Notes under the pieces: generated by a model
Databases searched by the model: none
What the model was told of the DNA's origin: nothing
What the model saw: the letters and a program-made list of their open reading frames with translations, nothing else
Source: Betaproteobacteria bacterium
Lineage (GTDB): Bacteria; Pseudomonadota; Gammaproteobacteria; Burkholderiales; SG8-39
Direction of reading: 5' to 3'
Length of the DNA stretch: 8,745 nt
NCBI GenBank assembly: GCA_009693435.1
Contig: SHXF01000146.1
Coordinates: 1 to 8,745, forward strand
Program-made: the position numbers and the translations under genes
Part shown: positions 1 to 6,620 of the stretch, in pieces
Position numbering within the stretch: position 1 is the first letter of the stretch
Layout: every line of letters begins with the position of its first letter

Positions 1-266
1 ACTTCCTCAACCAGGTCAAGTTCTGGGGTATCGCGCCCAGCTTCGCATTCGTCGCCGAACCGCAGACCAATGGTGTTGCCGAACGATTCAATAGGACACT
101 CAAGGAGCAGGTCTTCCATGGTCGTATCTTCAAGAACCTAGCAGAAGTTCGTGTCGCCGTAGCCGAATTCAAGGATCGCTACAATTGCCATTGGCGTCTC
201 GAGAAGATGGGCGTCATGTCACCTCTTGAAGTCCGCCAGGCTTACGCCATGCGAAAGGCGGCCTGA
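1..266 (+). CDS. IS3-like DDE transposase (integrase core), C-terminal fragment
   Basis: Open frame from base 3 to the TGA at 264-266, 87 residues, entering from outside the window. It would catalyse strand cleavage and transfer of an insertion sequence. The motif TNGVAERFNRTLKEQ (window residues 22-36) matches the region around the last catalytic acid of IS3/IS481-type rve integrase cores; the presumed catalytic Glu is window residue 27 (bases 81-83). The ending, with a conserved Tyr-Asn and an SPLEVRQAY segment, is the usual C-terminus of such OrfB proteins. The two catalytic Asp residues lie upstream and cannot be seen, so it is unknown whether the gene is intact. Base composition is less GC-rich than the genes that follow, as expected for an imported element. 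IS3 versus IS481 assignment is by motif memory only. Confidence 0.85.
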   Translation, partial: FLNQVKFWGIAPSFAFVAEPQTNGVAERFNRTLKEQVFHGRIFKNLAEVRVAVAEFKDRYNCHWRLEKMGVMSPLEVRQAYAMRKAA

Positions 267-288
267 GTTGCAAAAGCGTGTCCAGACA
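267..288. repeat. possible right terminal inverted repeat of the insertion sequence
   Basis: The 22 bases just after the transposase stop run from GTTGCAAAAGC to GTCCAGACA. Read inward from the outer side they begin TGTCTGGACACGC. A terminal TG/CA dinucleotide and a position a few bases past the transposase stop are both typical of IS3-family ends. The left end is outside the window, so the pairing cannot be tested and the outer boundary at 288 is a guess. Confidence 0.3.
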
Positions 289-338
289 ATCGGAAGCGGT
301 ACAATCGTTGTTGCATGCGCCTGCGTGGCGGCGCAAAT

Positions 339-343
339 GGAGG
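339..343 (+). promoter_or_regulatory. ribosome binding site GGAGG deciding the DUF2892 start
   Basis: GGAGG sits five bases before the ATG at 349. It is the only good Shine-Dalgarno in this frame and rules out the upstream in-frame ATGs at 226 (inside the transposase gene) and 337 (which overlaps this site). Confidence 0.6.
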
Positions 344-348
344 CTCGA

Positions 349-561
349 ATGACTACCGAAAGAATGGTGCGTATCTTCGCAGGCGCGTTCGTTCTGGTTT
401 CGATGCTGCTTGGTGTCAGCGCGAGTCCGCTTTTCCACAGCGTCCACTGGCTCTGGTTCACGGCATTCGTCGGCGCCAACCTGTTTCAGAGCGGCTTTAC
501 CGGGCTCTGCCCGCTGGAATCGATGCTGCGCAGGCTCGGAGTGAAAAGCGCGGGCACATGA
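349..561 (+). CDS. DUF2892 (YgaP-like transmembrane domain) small membrane protein
   Basis: A 70-residue inner-membrane protein. It shows the DUF2892 pattern in full: a start like MTTERMVRIFAGAFVL, a first membrane segment at about residues 8-26, a second at about 33-52 (HWLWFTAFVGANLFQSGF), then the signature TGLCPLESMLRRLGVK at 51-66. Length is normal for stand-alone members of this family (PF11127). The molecular role is not established; in YgaP the same domain anchors a rhodanese, but no rhodanese domain is present here. Its stop codon overlaps the adaptor start in an ATGA (558-561), so the two are probably translationally coupled and the protein is likely an accessory part of the efflux operon. 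A TACAAT at 300-305 could be a -10 box, but no good -35 stands at 16-18 bp from it, so the promoter is unresolved. Confidence 0.85.
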   Translation: MTTERMVRIFAGAFVLVSMLLGVSASPLFHSVHWLWFTAFVGANLFQSGFTGLCPLESMLRRLGVKSAGT

Positions 562-1637
562 TGGTCCCGCGGGGCAGCGCGCAGGGTGCGCTCGCGTCGC
601 TGGCGTTTGCCATCGCCCTCGCGGGCTGCCATGGCGACACAGCGCCGCCCACAGCATCCGGGCGTCCGCCAGAACTTCAGACCGGGTTGGCCGAGATGCG
701 CCAGATCGACCTCGCCTACACAGCCGAAGCGGTCATCGAGGCGGTGCGCCAGTCCACTGTCGCGGCGCAGATATCCGGACGCATCGTGGATATCCGCTTT
801 GACGTGGGCGACGCGGTGAAAAAAGGCGAGGTGATCGTGCGCATCGATGAGCGCGCAGCGAGCCAGGCAGTCGTGCGCAGCGAGGCGCAGGTGAGCGAAG
901 CTGAGGCCGATCTGCGCAACGCCCGTGCCCAATACGAGCGCTCGCGGTCGTTGTTCGCGCAGAAATTCATCAGCGCCGCCGCCATGGACAAGGCCGAGGC
1001 GGAGCAAAAGGCGGCGCAGTCGCGCGTCGCGGCGTTGCTCGCCGGCGCGGGTCAATCCGCCACCGAGCGCAGCTTCGCGACCATCGTGGCGCCCTACAGC
1101 GGAATAGTTTCGGCGCGGCATGTGGAACTGGGCGAGATGGCGGCGCCGGGGAAGCCGCTCATGACCGGGTTCGATCCCGGCACGCTGCGCGTGGTGGCGA
1201 ACATTCCGCAATCGCGCATCGCAGCGATCGGCCAGGGCGGCAAGGCCCGCATCGAAGTGCCGTCGTTGAACCGCTGGATCGATGCAACGAAACTTACCGT
1301 CGTGCCTGCGGCAGACCCGCGTACCCATACCACGCTGGTGCGGCTGGAATTGCCGGGCGTTGAGCGCGGCATTTATCCGGGCGTATTTGCCCGTGCCCAC
1401 TTCGTCATCGGCAGCGCGACGCGTCTGCTGGTGCCGCGCGCGTCCATCGTGAGACGCAGCGAAGTCACCGCAGTGTATGTCGTCGGCGAGGACGGCCGGC
1501 CGCGGCTGCGCCAGATCCGCCTGGGAACGGCCTCAGACGAAAGCGCGATCGAAGTGCTGGCGGGGCTGCGTGCAGGCGAGCGTGTAGCGCTGGAGCCTGT
1601 GAAAGCCGGCATGGCAGCGCCGCAACCGGCACGCTGA
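558..1637 (+). CDS. RND efflux periplasmic adaptor (membrane fusion lipoprotein)
   Basis: A 359-residue HlyD/AcrA-type adaptor that links the RND permease to an outer-membrane channel. The N-terminus has a hydrophobic segment ending in the lipobox LAGC with Cys24, so it should be a lipoprotein anchored to the inner membrane. Domains in order: first half of the lipoyl-like domain at about 66-100 (QISGRIVDIRFDVGDAVKKG), an alpha-helical hairpin at about 101-163 rich in Ala, Glu and Arg, the second lipoyl half at about 172-200 (TIVAPYSGIVSARHVELGE), a beta-barrel at about 205-290, and a membrane-proximal domain to about 350. Start: ATG 558 overlaps the DUF2892 stop; a second ATG at 561 is equally possible and changes one residue. 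The frame is open back to 315, but that extension has no family similarity and would bury the signal peptide. The permease gene follows after 11 bp. Confidence 0.93.
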   Translation: MMVPRGSAQGALASLAFAIALAGCHGDTAPPTASGRPPELQTGLAEMRQIDLAYTAEAVIEAVRQSTVAAQISGRIVDIRFDVGDAVKKGEVIVRIDERAASQAVVRSEAQVSEAEADLRNARAQYERSRSLFAQKFISAAAMDKAEAEQKAAQSRVAALLAGAGQSATERSFATIVAPYSGIVSARHVELGEMAAPGKPLMTGFDPGTLRVVANIPQSRIAAIGQGGKARIEVPSLNRWIDATKLTVVPAADPRTHTTLVRLELPGVERGIYPGVFARAHFVIGSATRLLVPRASIVRRSEVTAVYVVGEDGRPRLRQIRLGTASDESAIEVLAGLRAGERVALEPVKAGMAAPQPAR

Positions 1638-1648
1638 AGCGCGCGGTC

Positions 1649-4600
1649 ATGGGCATCTCCGGACGCATCGCGAAGTTCTTCCAGGACTCGCAGCTGACGC
1701 CGCTGATCGCGCTGGTTGCGCTGCTGCTGGGATTGTTCGCCGTGGGCATCACCCCCCGCGAGGAAGAGCCGCAGATCAACGTCACCATGGCCAATGTGTT
1801 CGTGCCCTTTCCCGGCGCCTCGGCGCGCGACGTGGAGACACTTATCGCCACGCCCGCCGAGCAGGTGCTTTCGCAGATTGCGGGGGTGCAGCATGTGTAC
1901 TCGGTATCGCGTCCGGGGATGGCGGTGCTCACGGTGCAGTTTCTCGTCGGCGTCCCGCGCACCGATGCGCTGGTGCGCCTGTACGACACGGTGAATTCCA
2001 ACCGCGACTGGGTCTCGCCCACCCTGGGAGCGCTCGATCCCATCGTCAAGCTCAAGGGCATCGACGACGTGCCGGTTGTGACCCTCACCTTCTGGACCGC
2101 CGATGCCGAACGCGGGGCATTCGAACTGGAGCGCATAGCGCACGCGGCGGAAGTCGAATTCAAGCGCGTGCCGGGCACGCGCGAGGTGCAGACCCTGGGC
2201 GGACCGGGGCGGGTGATACGCGTGGTGCTGGACGCCGATCGCATGAATGCCTTCAACGTGTCGGCGCTGGACGCGCGCAACGCGCTGCAGTTGGCCAATG
2301 TGTCTCTTCCGACCGGCAAGCTGGTGCGCGAGAACCGCGAAATTGTGGTGCAAACCGGCAACTACCTCGAGAGCGCCCAGGAAGTTCGCGATCTGGTGGT
2401 CGGAACGAGTTCGAACCGTCCCGTCTACCTCGCCGACGTGGCTGAAGTGATCGACGGACCCGACCAGCCAGCGCGCTACGTGTGGACGGGCACCGGCCCC
2501 GCGGGCGCGGCCAGAGGGATAGCCTTGTCAGGCGAGCATCCGGCGGTGACCTTGCAGATAACCAAAAAGCCCGGCGAGAACGCGGTGGAGGTGGCCGCCC
2601 GCATCCTCGCGCGCGCCGCAGAATTGCGCGGCACGGTGATCCCCGACGATGTGCAGATGACGGTGACGCGCAACTACGGCGCAACCGCCAATGACAAGGC
2701 GCAGCAACTGATCAGGAAGCTGATCTTCGCCACACTCTCGGTGGTGGCGCTGGTGTTCTTTGCCCTGGGACGCCGCGAAGCGCTGATCGTGGGACTGGCG
2801 GTGACGCTTACGCTGGCGGCGACCTTGTTCGCCTCCTGGGGTTGGGGCTTCACGCTTAACCGCGTGTCTCTGTTTGCGCTGATTTTCTCCATCGGCATCC
2901 TGGTCGACGACGCAATCGTGGTGGTGGAGAACATCCACCGGCATAGGGTGATCGAGAGCCGCCAGGTTGAAGGCGGGCAGATTGAGACTGCAAAGGATGA
3001 AAGCGGGCGACCCGCACAAGGCGCCGCGCGCCGGCCGCTGTCGGAGATCATCCCGCTCGCGGTGGACGAAGTCGGCGGGCCCACCATCCTCGCCACATTC
3101 ACCGTGATCGCGGCGCTCCTGCCCATGGCATTTGTCTCGGGACTGATGGGTCCCTACATGAGCCCGATACCCATCAATGCAAGCATGGGCATGCTGATTT
3201 CGCTCGCGATCGCATTCGTGGTGACGCCCTGGCTGGCGCTGCGACTGCTGCGCAACGCGCCACACCATGACGAGTCCGCCGGCGGCTGGCTGGATCGCCT
3301 GTTCCGCCGTCTGCTCGGGCCGTTCGTGCTGGCAGAGCACGCGGCGCGCAACCGCATGCGCCTGCTGTGGCTGGTGCTGGCGCTGATAGCGTTTTCGGTG
3401 TCGCTGGCCGCGGTGAAGCTGGTGGTGCTCAAGATGCTGCCTTTCGACAACAAGTCCGAATTCCAGGTGGTGGTGGACATGCCCGCAGGCACGCCGGTGG
3501 AGATCACCGCGGCGGCATTGCGCGACATGGGGGCCTACCTCGGCACGGTGCAGGAAGTGACCGACTACCAGGCATACGCGGGCCTGGCCTCGCCGATCAA
3601 CTTCAACGGACTGGTGCGCCAGTACTATCTGCGCACGCTGCCGGAAACCGGCGACCTGCAGGTGAATCTGGTGGACAAGGGCCTGCGGCACCGCAAGAGC
3701 CACGATATCGCTGCCGGCGTGCGCCCCCGGCTGGAGGAAATCGCGCTGCGCTGGAACGCGAAAGTGAAAGTGGTGGAAGTGCCCCCGGGCCCGCCGGTGC
3801 TATCGCCCATCGTCGCCGAGGTGTACGGGCCGGATGAAGCCGGACGCATACGCGTGGCCAAACGCGTGCGCGAGGCGCTGGCCGCCACGCCCGATATTGT
3901 TTCGCTCGATGACTCGGTGGAGGATGCCGCGCCGCGCATCCTGCTCAAGGTCGACCAGTCCAAGGCGTCGCTCCTGGGTGTGAGCCGGCGCGATGTCGTG
4001 GACACGTTGCGCCTCGCCCTGTCGGGCACGGATGTGACGCCGCTGCATGACGGGCAATCCAAATACGAGCTGCCGGTGCGGCTGCAGTTGCCCGCCGAAC
4101 ACCAGGGCGAACTGGTGGAATTTCTCAAGCTTTCGATCCGCACGACCGCGGGCGAACTGGTGCCGCTGTCGGAACTCGTCAAACCGGTGCGAAACGAGCG
4201 CGACCGGCCGATCTATCACAAGGACCTGCTGCCGGTGGTCTATGTGGTGGGCGACCAGGCGGGCCGCATCGACAGCCCGCTGTACGGCATGTTCGCCGCG
4301 CGCAGCAAGGTGGCCGGCCAGCCGCTGGATGAAGGTGGCACGCTGGGAGAGTACTTCATCAATCAGCCTTCGGATGCCTATCGCCAGTACGCAATCAAGT
4401 GGGACGGCGAATGGCAGATCACCTACGAGACTTTTCGCGACATGGGGCTTGCCTACGCGGTCGGCCTGATACTCATCTACCTGCTGGTGGTGGCGCAGTT
4501 CCGCTCCTACCTTGCGCCGCTGGTGATCATGGCGCCCATCCCGCTCACTGTCATCGGGGTAATGCCGGGGCACGCGCTGCTCGGAGCGAACTTCACCGCA

Positions 4601-4933
4601 ACCTCGATGATAGGCATGATCGCGCTCGCCGGCATCATCGTGCGCAATTCCATTCTGCTGGTGGACTTCATCAACCTCAAGGTGGCCGAGGGCATGGACC
4701 TTGGCCCGGCGGTGATCGAATCGGCAATCGCGCGTGCCAAGCCGATTGCCCTTACCGGCCTTGCGGCGATGCTGGGGGCGAGCTTCATCCTGGACGACCC
4801 CATCTTCAACGGCCTGGCCATCTCGCTCATCTTCGGCATTCTGGTCTCCACGCTGCTCACTCTGGTGGTGATACCGGTGCTGTACTATGCAGCCTACCGA
4901 AACCGCCCTGCCAGCCTGCGGAAATCGACCTGA
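1649..4933 (+). CDS. RND-family efflux permease (AcrB-like inner-membrane pump)
   Basis: A 1094-residue proton-driven exporter. It has the expected 12-helix layout: TM1 about 17-36, a first periplasmic domain, TM2-TM6 between about 354 and 533, TM7 about 572-596, a second periplasmic domain, and TM8-TM12 from about 932 to 1082. Asp420 and Asp421 in TM4 (GILVDDAIVVVEN) match the proton-relay Asp pair of AcrB. In TM10, Arg999 (IVRNSILLVDF) stands where AcrB has its relay Lys. The PREEEPQI motif after TM1 and KWDGEWQITYETFRDMG before TM8 mark a clade usually annotated only as RND permease, so the substrate (drug, metal or other) cannot be assigned. A hydrophilic stretch at about residues 433-463, between TM4 and TM5 on the cytoplasmic side, looks like an insertion. 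The ATG has a weak Shine-Dalgarno, suggesting coupling to the adaptor 11 bp upstream. No TolC-like gene is nearby. Confidence 0.95.
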   Translation: MGISGRIAKFFQDSQLTPLIALVALLLGLFAVGITPREEEPQINVTMANVFVPFPGASARDVETLIATPAEQVLSQIAGVQHVYSVSRPGMAVLTVQFLVGVPRTDALVRLYDTVNSNRDWVSPTLGALDPIVKLKGIDDVPVVTLTFWTADAERGAFELERIAHAAEVEFKRVPGTREVQTLGGPGRVIRVVLDADRMNAFNVSALDARNALQLANVSLPTGKLVRENREIVVQTGNYLESAQEVRDLVVGTSSNRPVYLADVAEVIDGPDQPARYVWTGTGPAGAARGIALSGEHPAVTLQITKKPGENAVEVAARILARAAELRGTVIPDDVQMTVTRNYGATANDKAQQLIRKLIFATLSVVALVFFALGRREALIVGLAVTLTLAATLFASWGWGFTLNRVSLFALIFSIGILVDDAIVVVENIHRHRVIESRQVEGGQIETAKDESGRPAQGAARRPLSEIIPLAVDEVGGPTILATFTVIAALLPMAFVSGLMGPYMSPIPINASMGMLISLAIAFVVTPWLALRLLRNAPHHDESAGGWLDRLFRRLLGPFVLAEHAARNRMRLLWLVLALIAFSVSLAAVKLVVLKMLPFDNKSEFQVVVDMPAGTPVEITAAALRDMGAYLGTVQEVTDYQAYAGLASPINFNGLVRQYYLRTLPETGDLQVNLVDKGLRHRKSHDIAAGVRPRLEEIALRWNAKVKVVEVPPGPPVLSPIVAEVYGPDEAGRIRVAKRVREALAATPDIVSLDDSVEDAAPRILLKVDQSKASLLGVSRRDVVDTLRLALSGTDVTPLHDGQSKYELPVRLQLPAEHQGELVEFLKLSIRTTAGELVPLSELVKPVRNERDRPIYHKDLLPVVYVVGDQAGRIDSPLYGMFAARSKVAGQPLDEGGTLGEYFINQPSDAYRQYAIKWDGEWQITYETFRDMGLAYAVGLILIYLLVVAQFRSYLAPLVIMAPIPLTVIGVMPGHALLGANFTATSMIGMIALAGIIVRNSILLVDFINLKVAEGMDLGPAVIESAIARAKPIALTGLAAMLGASFILDDPIFNGLAISLIFGILVSTLLTLVVIPVLYYAAYRNRPASLRKST

Positions 4934-4989
4934 TTCCGGCGGTCGCGGCTGAAATGTTGCCTGGTGCCCAGCCATGCTGATCAAGCCGG

Positions 4990-4999
4990 AAGGAGGAGG
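4990..4999 (+). promoter_or_regulatory. strong ribosome binding site for the first Bug gene
   Basis: AAGGAGGAGG immediately precedes the ATG at 5001 and is the best Shine-Dalgarno in the window. It favours 5001 over the in-frame ATGs at 4974, 5064 and 5073. Its first bases are part of a 7-bp inverted repeat (TTCCGGC at 4934-4940, GCCGGAA at 4985-4991). Confidence 0.65.
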
Positions 5000-5000
5000 A

Positions 5001-6041
5001 ATGGAACAGTGTGATGGACTGCCGTTGAGGTTGCGGCCACGGCTCGTCTCGAATCCACGTGGCATGCGGCGTATGGCGCAGGCGTCACTGGCGGCCGTCG
5101 CGCTGCTGCCGGCACTACTCGCCGTATCGCTGCCTGCGCTGGCGCAGTTTCCGCAAAAGCCGGTGCGCATCATCGTGCCGTTCGGCGCAGGCGGGCCGAC
5201 CGACATCGTGGCGCGGCTGTTGTCGCAGGGACTCGCGGAAGCCTGGAAGCAGCCGGTGCTGGTGGAGAGCCGGCCGGGTGGCGGCGGCAACATCGGCACC
5301 GAGATGGTGGTGCGCTCGGCGCCGGACGGACACACGCTGGTGATCAATCCCGCGGGCCCGCTGGTAATCAACCGCTGGCTGTTCGACAAGATGCCGTTCG
5401 ATGCGCAGAAGGATCTGGCGCCGGTTTCGCTGCTCGCATCCACGCCGCTCGTCATGTTTGTCACGCCCAATCTGCCGGTGAACAACCTGGCTGAGTTGTT
5501 CCGCCACGCAAAGGAAAATCCGGGAAAGCTCAACTTCGGTTCCGCGGGCATCGGCACCATGCCGCACCTCGCCGGCGAGATGCTCAAGTCCCAGGCGCAG
5601 GTCAACATCATCCACATTGCCTACAAGAGCGCGCCGCTGGCGGTGGCGGCGGCGATCTCCGGTGAAGTGCAGTTCACCTTCGATTCGCCGGTGACCTTGT
5701 CGCAGGCGAGGGCCGGCAAGCTGCGCGCCATCGCCGTGACCGGCAGCGCGCGCCATGCCGCTGCCCCGGAACTGCCGACCTTTGCCGAAGCCGGGCTGAA
5801 GGACTTTGCCGCCGCCGCCTGGTACGGACTGCTCGCCCCGGCCGGCACGCCGCGCGATATCATCAACACGATTCATGCCGAGGCGGCGAAAATACTGCTT
5901 GCCCCGGACGCCCGCGCGAAGCTCGCCGGGATCGGCTTCGAGTCGGTCGCGGGTGGTCCTGAGGCGCTGGCCGCGCTCATCGTGGCCGAGTCGGCGCGAT
6001 GGGGCGGCGTGATCAAGGCGGCCGGCATCCGGCTGGAGTAG
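5001..6041 (+). CDS. Bug/TctC-family periplasmic solute-binding protein (first copy)
   Basis: A 346-residue secreted binding protein of the tripartite tricarboxylate transporter receptor (Bug) family; these bind small carboxylates and related compounds in the periplasm. A signal peptide is clear: RRM, then a hydrophobic run at about 29-46, then ALA-Q with likely cleavage after Ala48. Family landmarks: VRIIVPFGAGGPTDIVAR (55-72), ESRPGGGGNIGTE (89-101) and PDGHTLV (108-114). Mature length of about 298 is normal. The n-region before the hydrophobic core is unusually long (about 25 residues); Met22 (base 5064) would give an ordinary signal, but it lacks a good ribosome binding site, so 5001 is kept. 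The gene lies 67 bp after the RND permease with no clear terminator between them. No TctA or TctB partner is visible, as is common for orphan Bug genes. Ligand unknown. Confidence 0.93.
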   Translation: MEQCDGLPLRLRPRLVSNPRGMRRMAQASLAAVALLPALLAVSLPALAQFPQKPVRIIVPFGAGGPTDIVARLLSQGLAEAWKQPVLVESRPGGGGNIGTEMVVRSAPDGHTLVINPAGPLVINRWLFDKMPFDAQKDLAPVSLLASTPLVMFVTPNLPVNNLAELFRHAKENPGKLNFGSAGIGTMPHLAGEMLKSQAQVNIIHIAYKSAPLAVAAAISGEVQFTFDSPVTLSQARAGKLRAIAVTGSARHAAAPELPTFAEAGLKDFAAAAWYGLLAPAGTPRDIINTIHAEAAKILLAPDARAKLAGIGFESVAGGPEALAALIVAESARWGGVIKAAGIRLE

Positions 6042-6070
6042 CGGGTTGCATCAAGGAGGGTATTGCCGAT

Positions 6071-6310
6071 ATGCCAGTCGCAGCCACAGCCACAGCGTTC
6101 GCTGACACCATGCGGCGCCGCGACATGCGCCGCGCCGGGTTTGCATTGCCCATGAGTACCGGCGATTCGCAATCCGCGGCGCGGCCACCGGCAGACGCGA
6201 TGCCGGCGCGCTCGCGCGCACGGCGCTGGTTCGTGCCGCTCAGCCTAGTCGCGGAGGCCTTGTTCGCTTTCCCGATGGCGTTCCTGCCGCTCTTGTTGCA
6301 CCACGCATGA
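6071..6310 (+). CDS. hypothetical small protein with a C-terminal membrane segment
   Basis: A 79-residue ORF that I do not recognise. Residues 1-51 are polar and rich in Arg, Ala and Met; residues 52-76 (starting RWFVPLSLVAEALFAFP) form one hydrophobic segment, so a single-pass membrane protein with the N-terminus inside is plausible. Support for being real: AAGGAGGG at 6053-6060 lies ten bases before the ATG, the gene starts 29 bp after the first Bug stop, and its TGA overlaps the ATG of the ABM gene in an ATGA (6307-6310), the arrangement seen elsewhere in this window between true genes. Against it: no family match that I know, and a GC-rich frame could stay open by chance over this length. 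It may serve only to couple translation to the downstream gene, or be a remnant of a longer gene. Confidence 0.45.
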   Translation: MPVAATATAFADTMRRRDMRRAGFALPMSTGDSQSAARPPADAMPARSRARRWFVPLSLVAEALFAFPMAFLPLLLHHA

Positions 6311-6618
6311 TTGCCTGCATCATCGAATTCGGCGTGAAGCCGGGCGCCGAGGAGGAGCACCAGGCGATCCTGAAGGAACTGATGGTCGAAGTGGCCACCA
6401 TCGACGGCTTCATTTCCAAGGAAACCTTCGACAGCCGCAACAATCCGGGGAAGGTCATCACCGTCTCCTACTGGCGCGACGCGCTGGCGCTGGATGCCTG
6501 GATGAAAAACAAGCCGCACGTGCGCGCCATCCCGATCGGCAAGCGGCGGCTGTTTACCCACTACCATATCCAGATCGCCGAAGTGCTGCGCGACAACGTC
6601 TGGCAAGCCGGGGATTGA
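6307..6618 (+). CDS. ABM-domain (antibiotic biosynthesis monooxygenase / YgiN-like) protein
   Basis: A 103-residue protein with a single dimeric alpha/beta-barrel ABM domain at about residues 3-95. Visible landmarks: an opening strand MIACIIEFGVKPGAEEEHQAIL, GFISKETFDSRNNPGKVITVSYW at 34-56, the helix with LDAWMKNKPH (62-71), and a last strand FTHYHIQIAEVL (83-94). Members of this fold include cofactor-free quinol or polyketide monooxygenases and haem-degrading enzymes, but many are uncharacterised and the reaction cannot be inferred here. The start overlaps the preceding small ORF by four bases and the stop lies two bases before the ATG of the second Bug gene, so it is inside an operon. Its position between two binding-protein genes suggests a cytoplasmic enzyme acting on the imported or a related compound; this is inference. 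Confidence 0.82.
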   Translation: MIACIIEFGVKPGAEEEHQAILKELMVEVATIDGFISKETFDSRNNPGKVITVSYWRDALALDAWMKNKPHVRAIPIGKRRLFTHYHIQIAEVLRDNVWQAGD

Positions 6619-6620
6619 CC

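Noticed and set aside
226..348. Upstream extension of the DUF2892 gene
   Set aside because: It would begin inside the transposase gene; the family pattern starts at 349, where the ribosome binding site is.
315..557. N-terminal extension of the adaptor
   Set aside because: It overlaps the DUF2892 gene in another frame, has no similarity to adaptors, and would place the lipobox far from the N-terminus.
486..1400. 304-residue open frame on the minus strand
   Set aside because: Antisense to the adaptor gene, with a shadow-like composition and no plausible start signal.
2528..3703. 391-residue open frame on the minus strand
   Set aside because: Fully antisense to the RND permease, with low-complexity His/Arg/Gln composition and no recognisable motif.
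3800..5617. 605-residue open frame on the minus strand
   Set aside because: It runs antisense through the end of the RND gene and half of the first Bug gene, crosses their boundary, is rich in Arg, His and Gln, and shows no domain; a typical shadow of GC-rich coding phase.
6615..6620. TTG start for the second Bug gene
   Set aside because: The ATG at 6621 has a suitable GGGGA upstream and gives a normal signal peptide.
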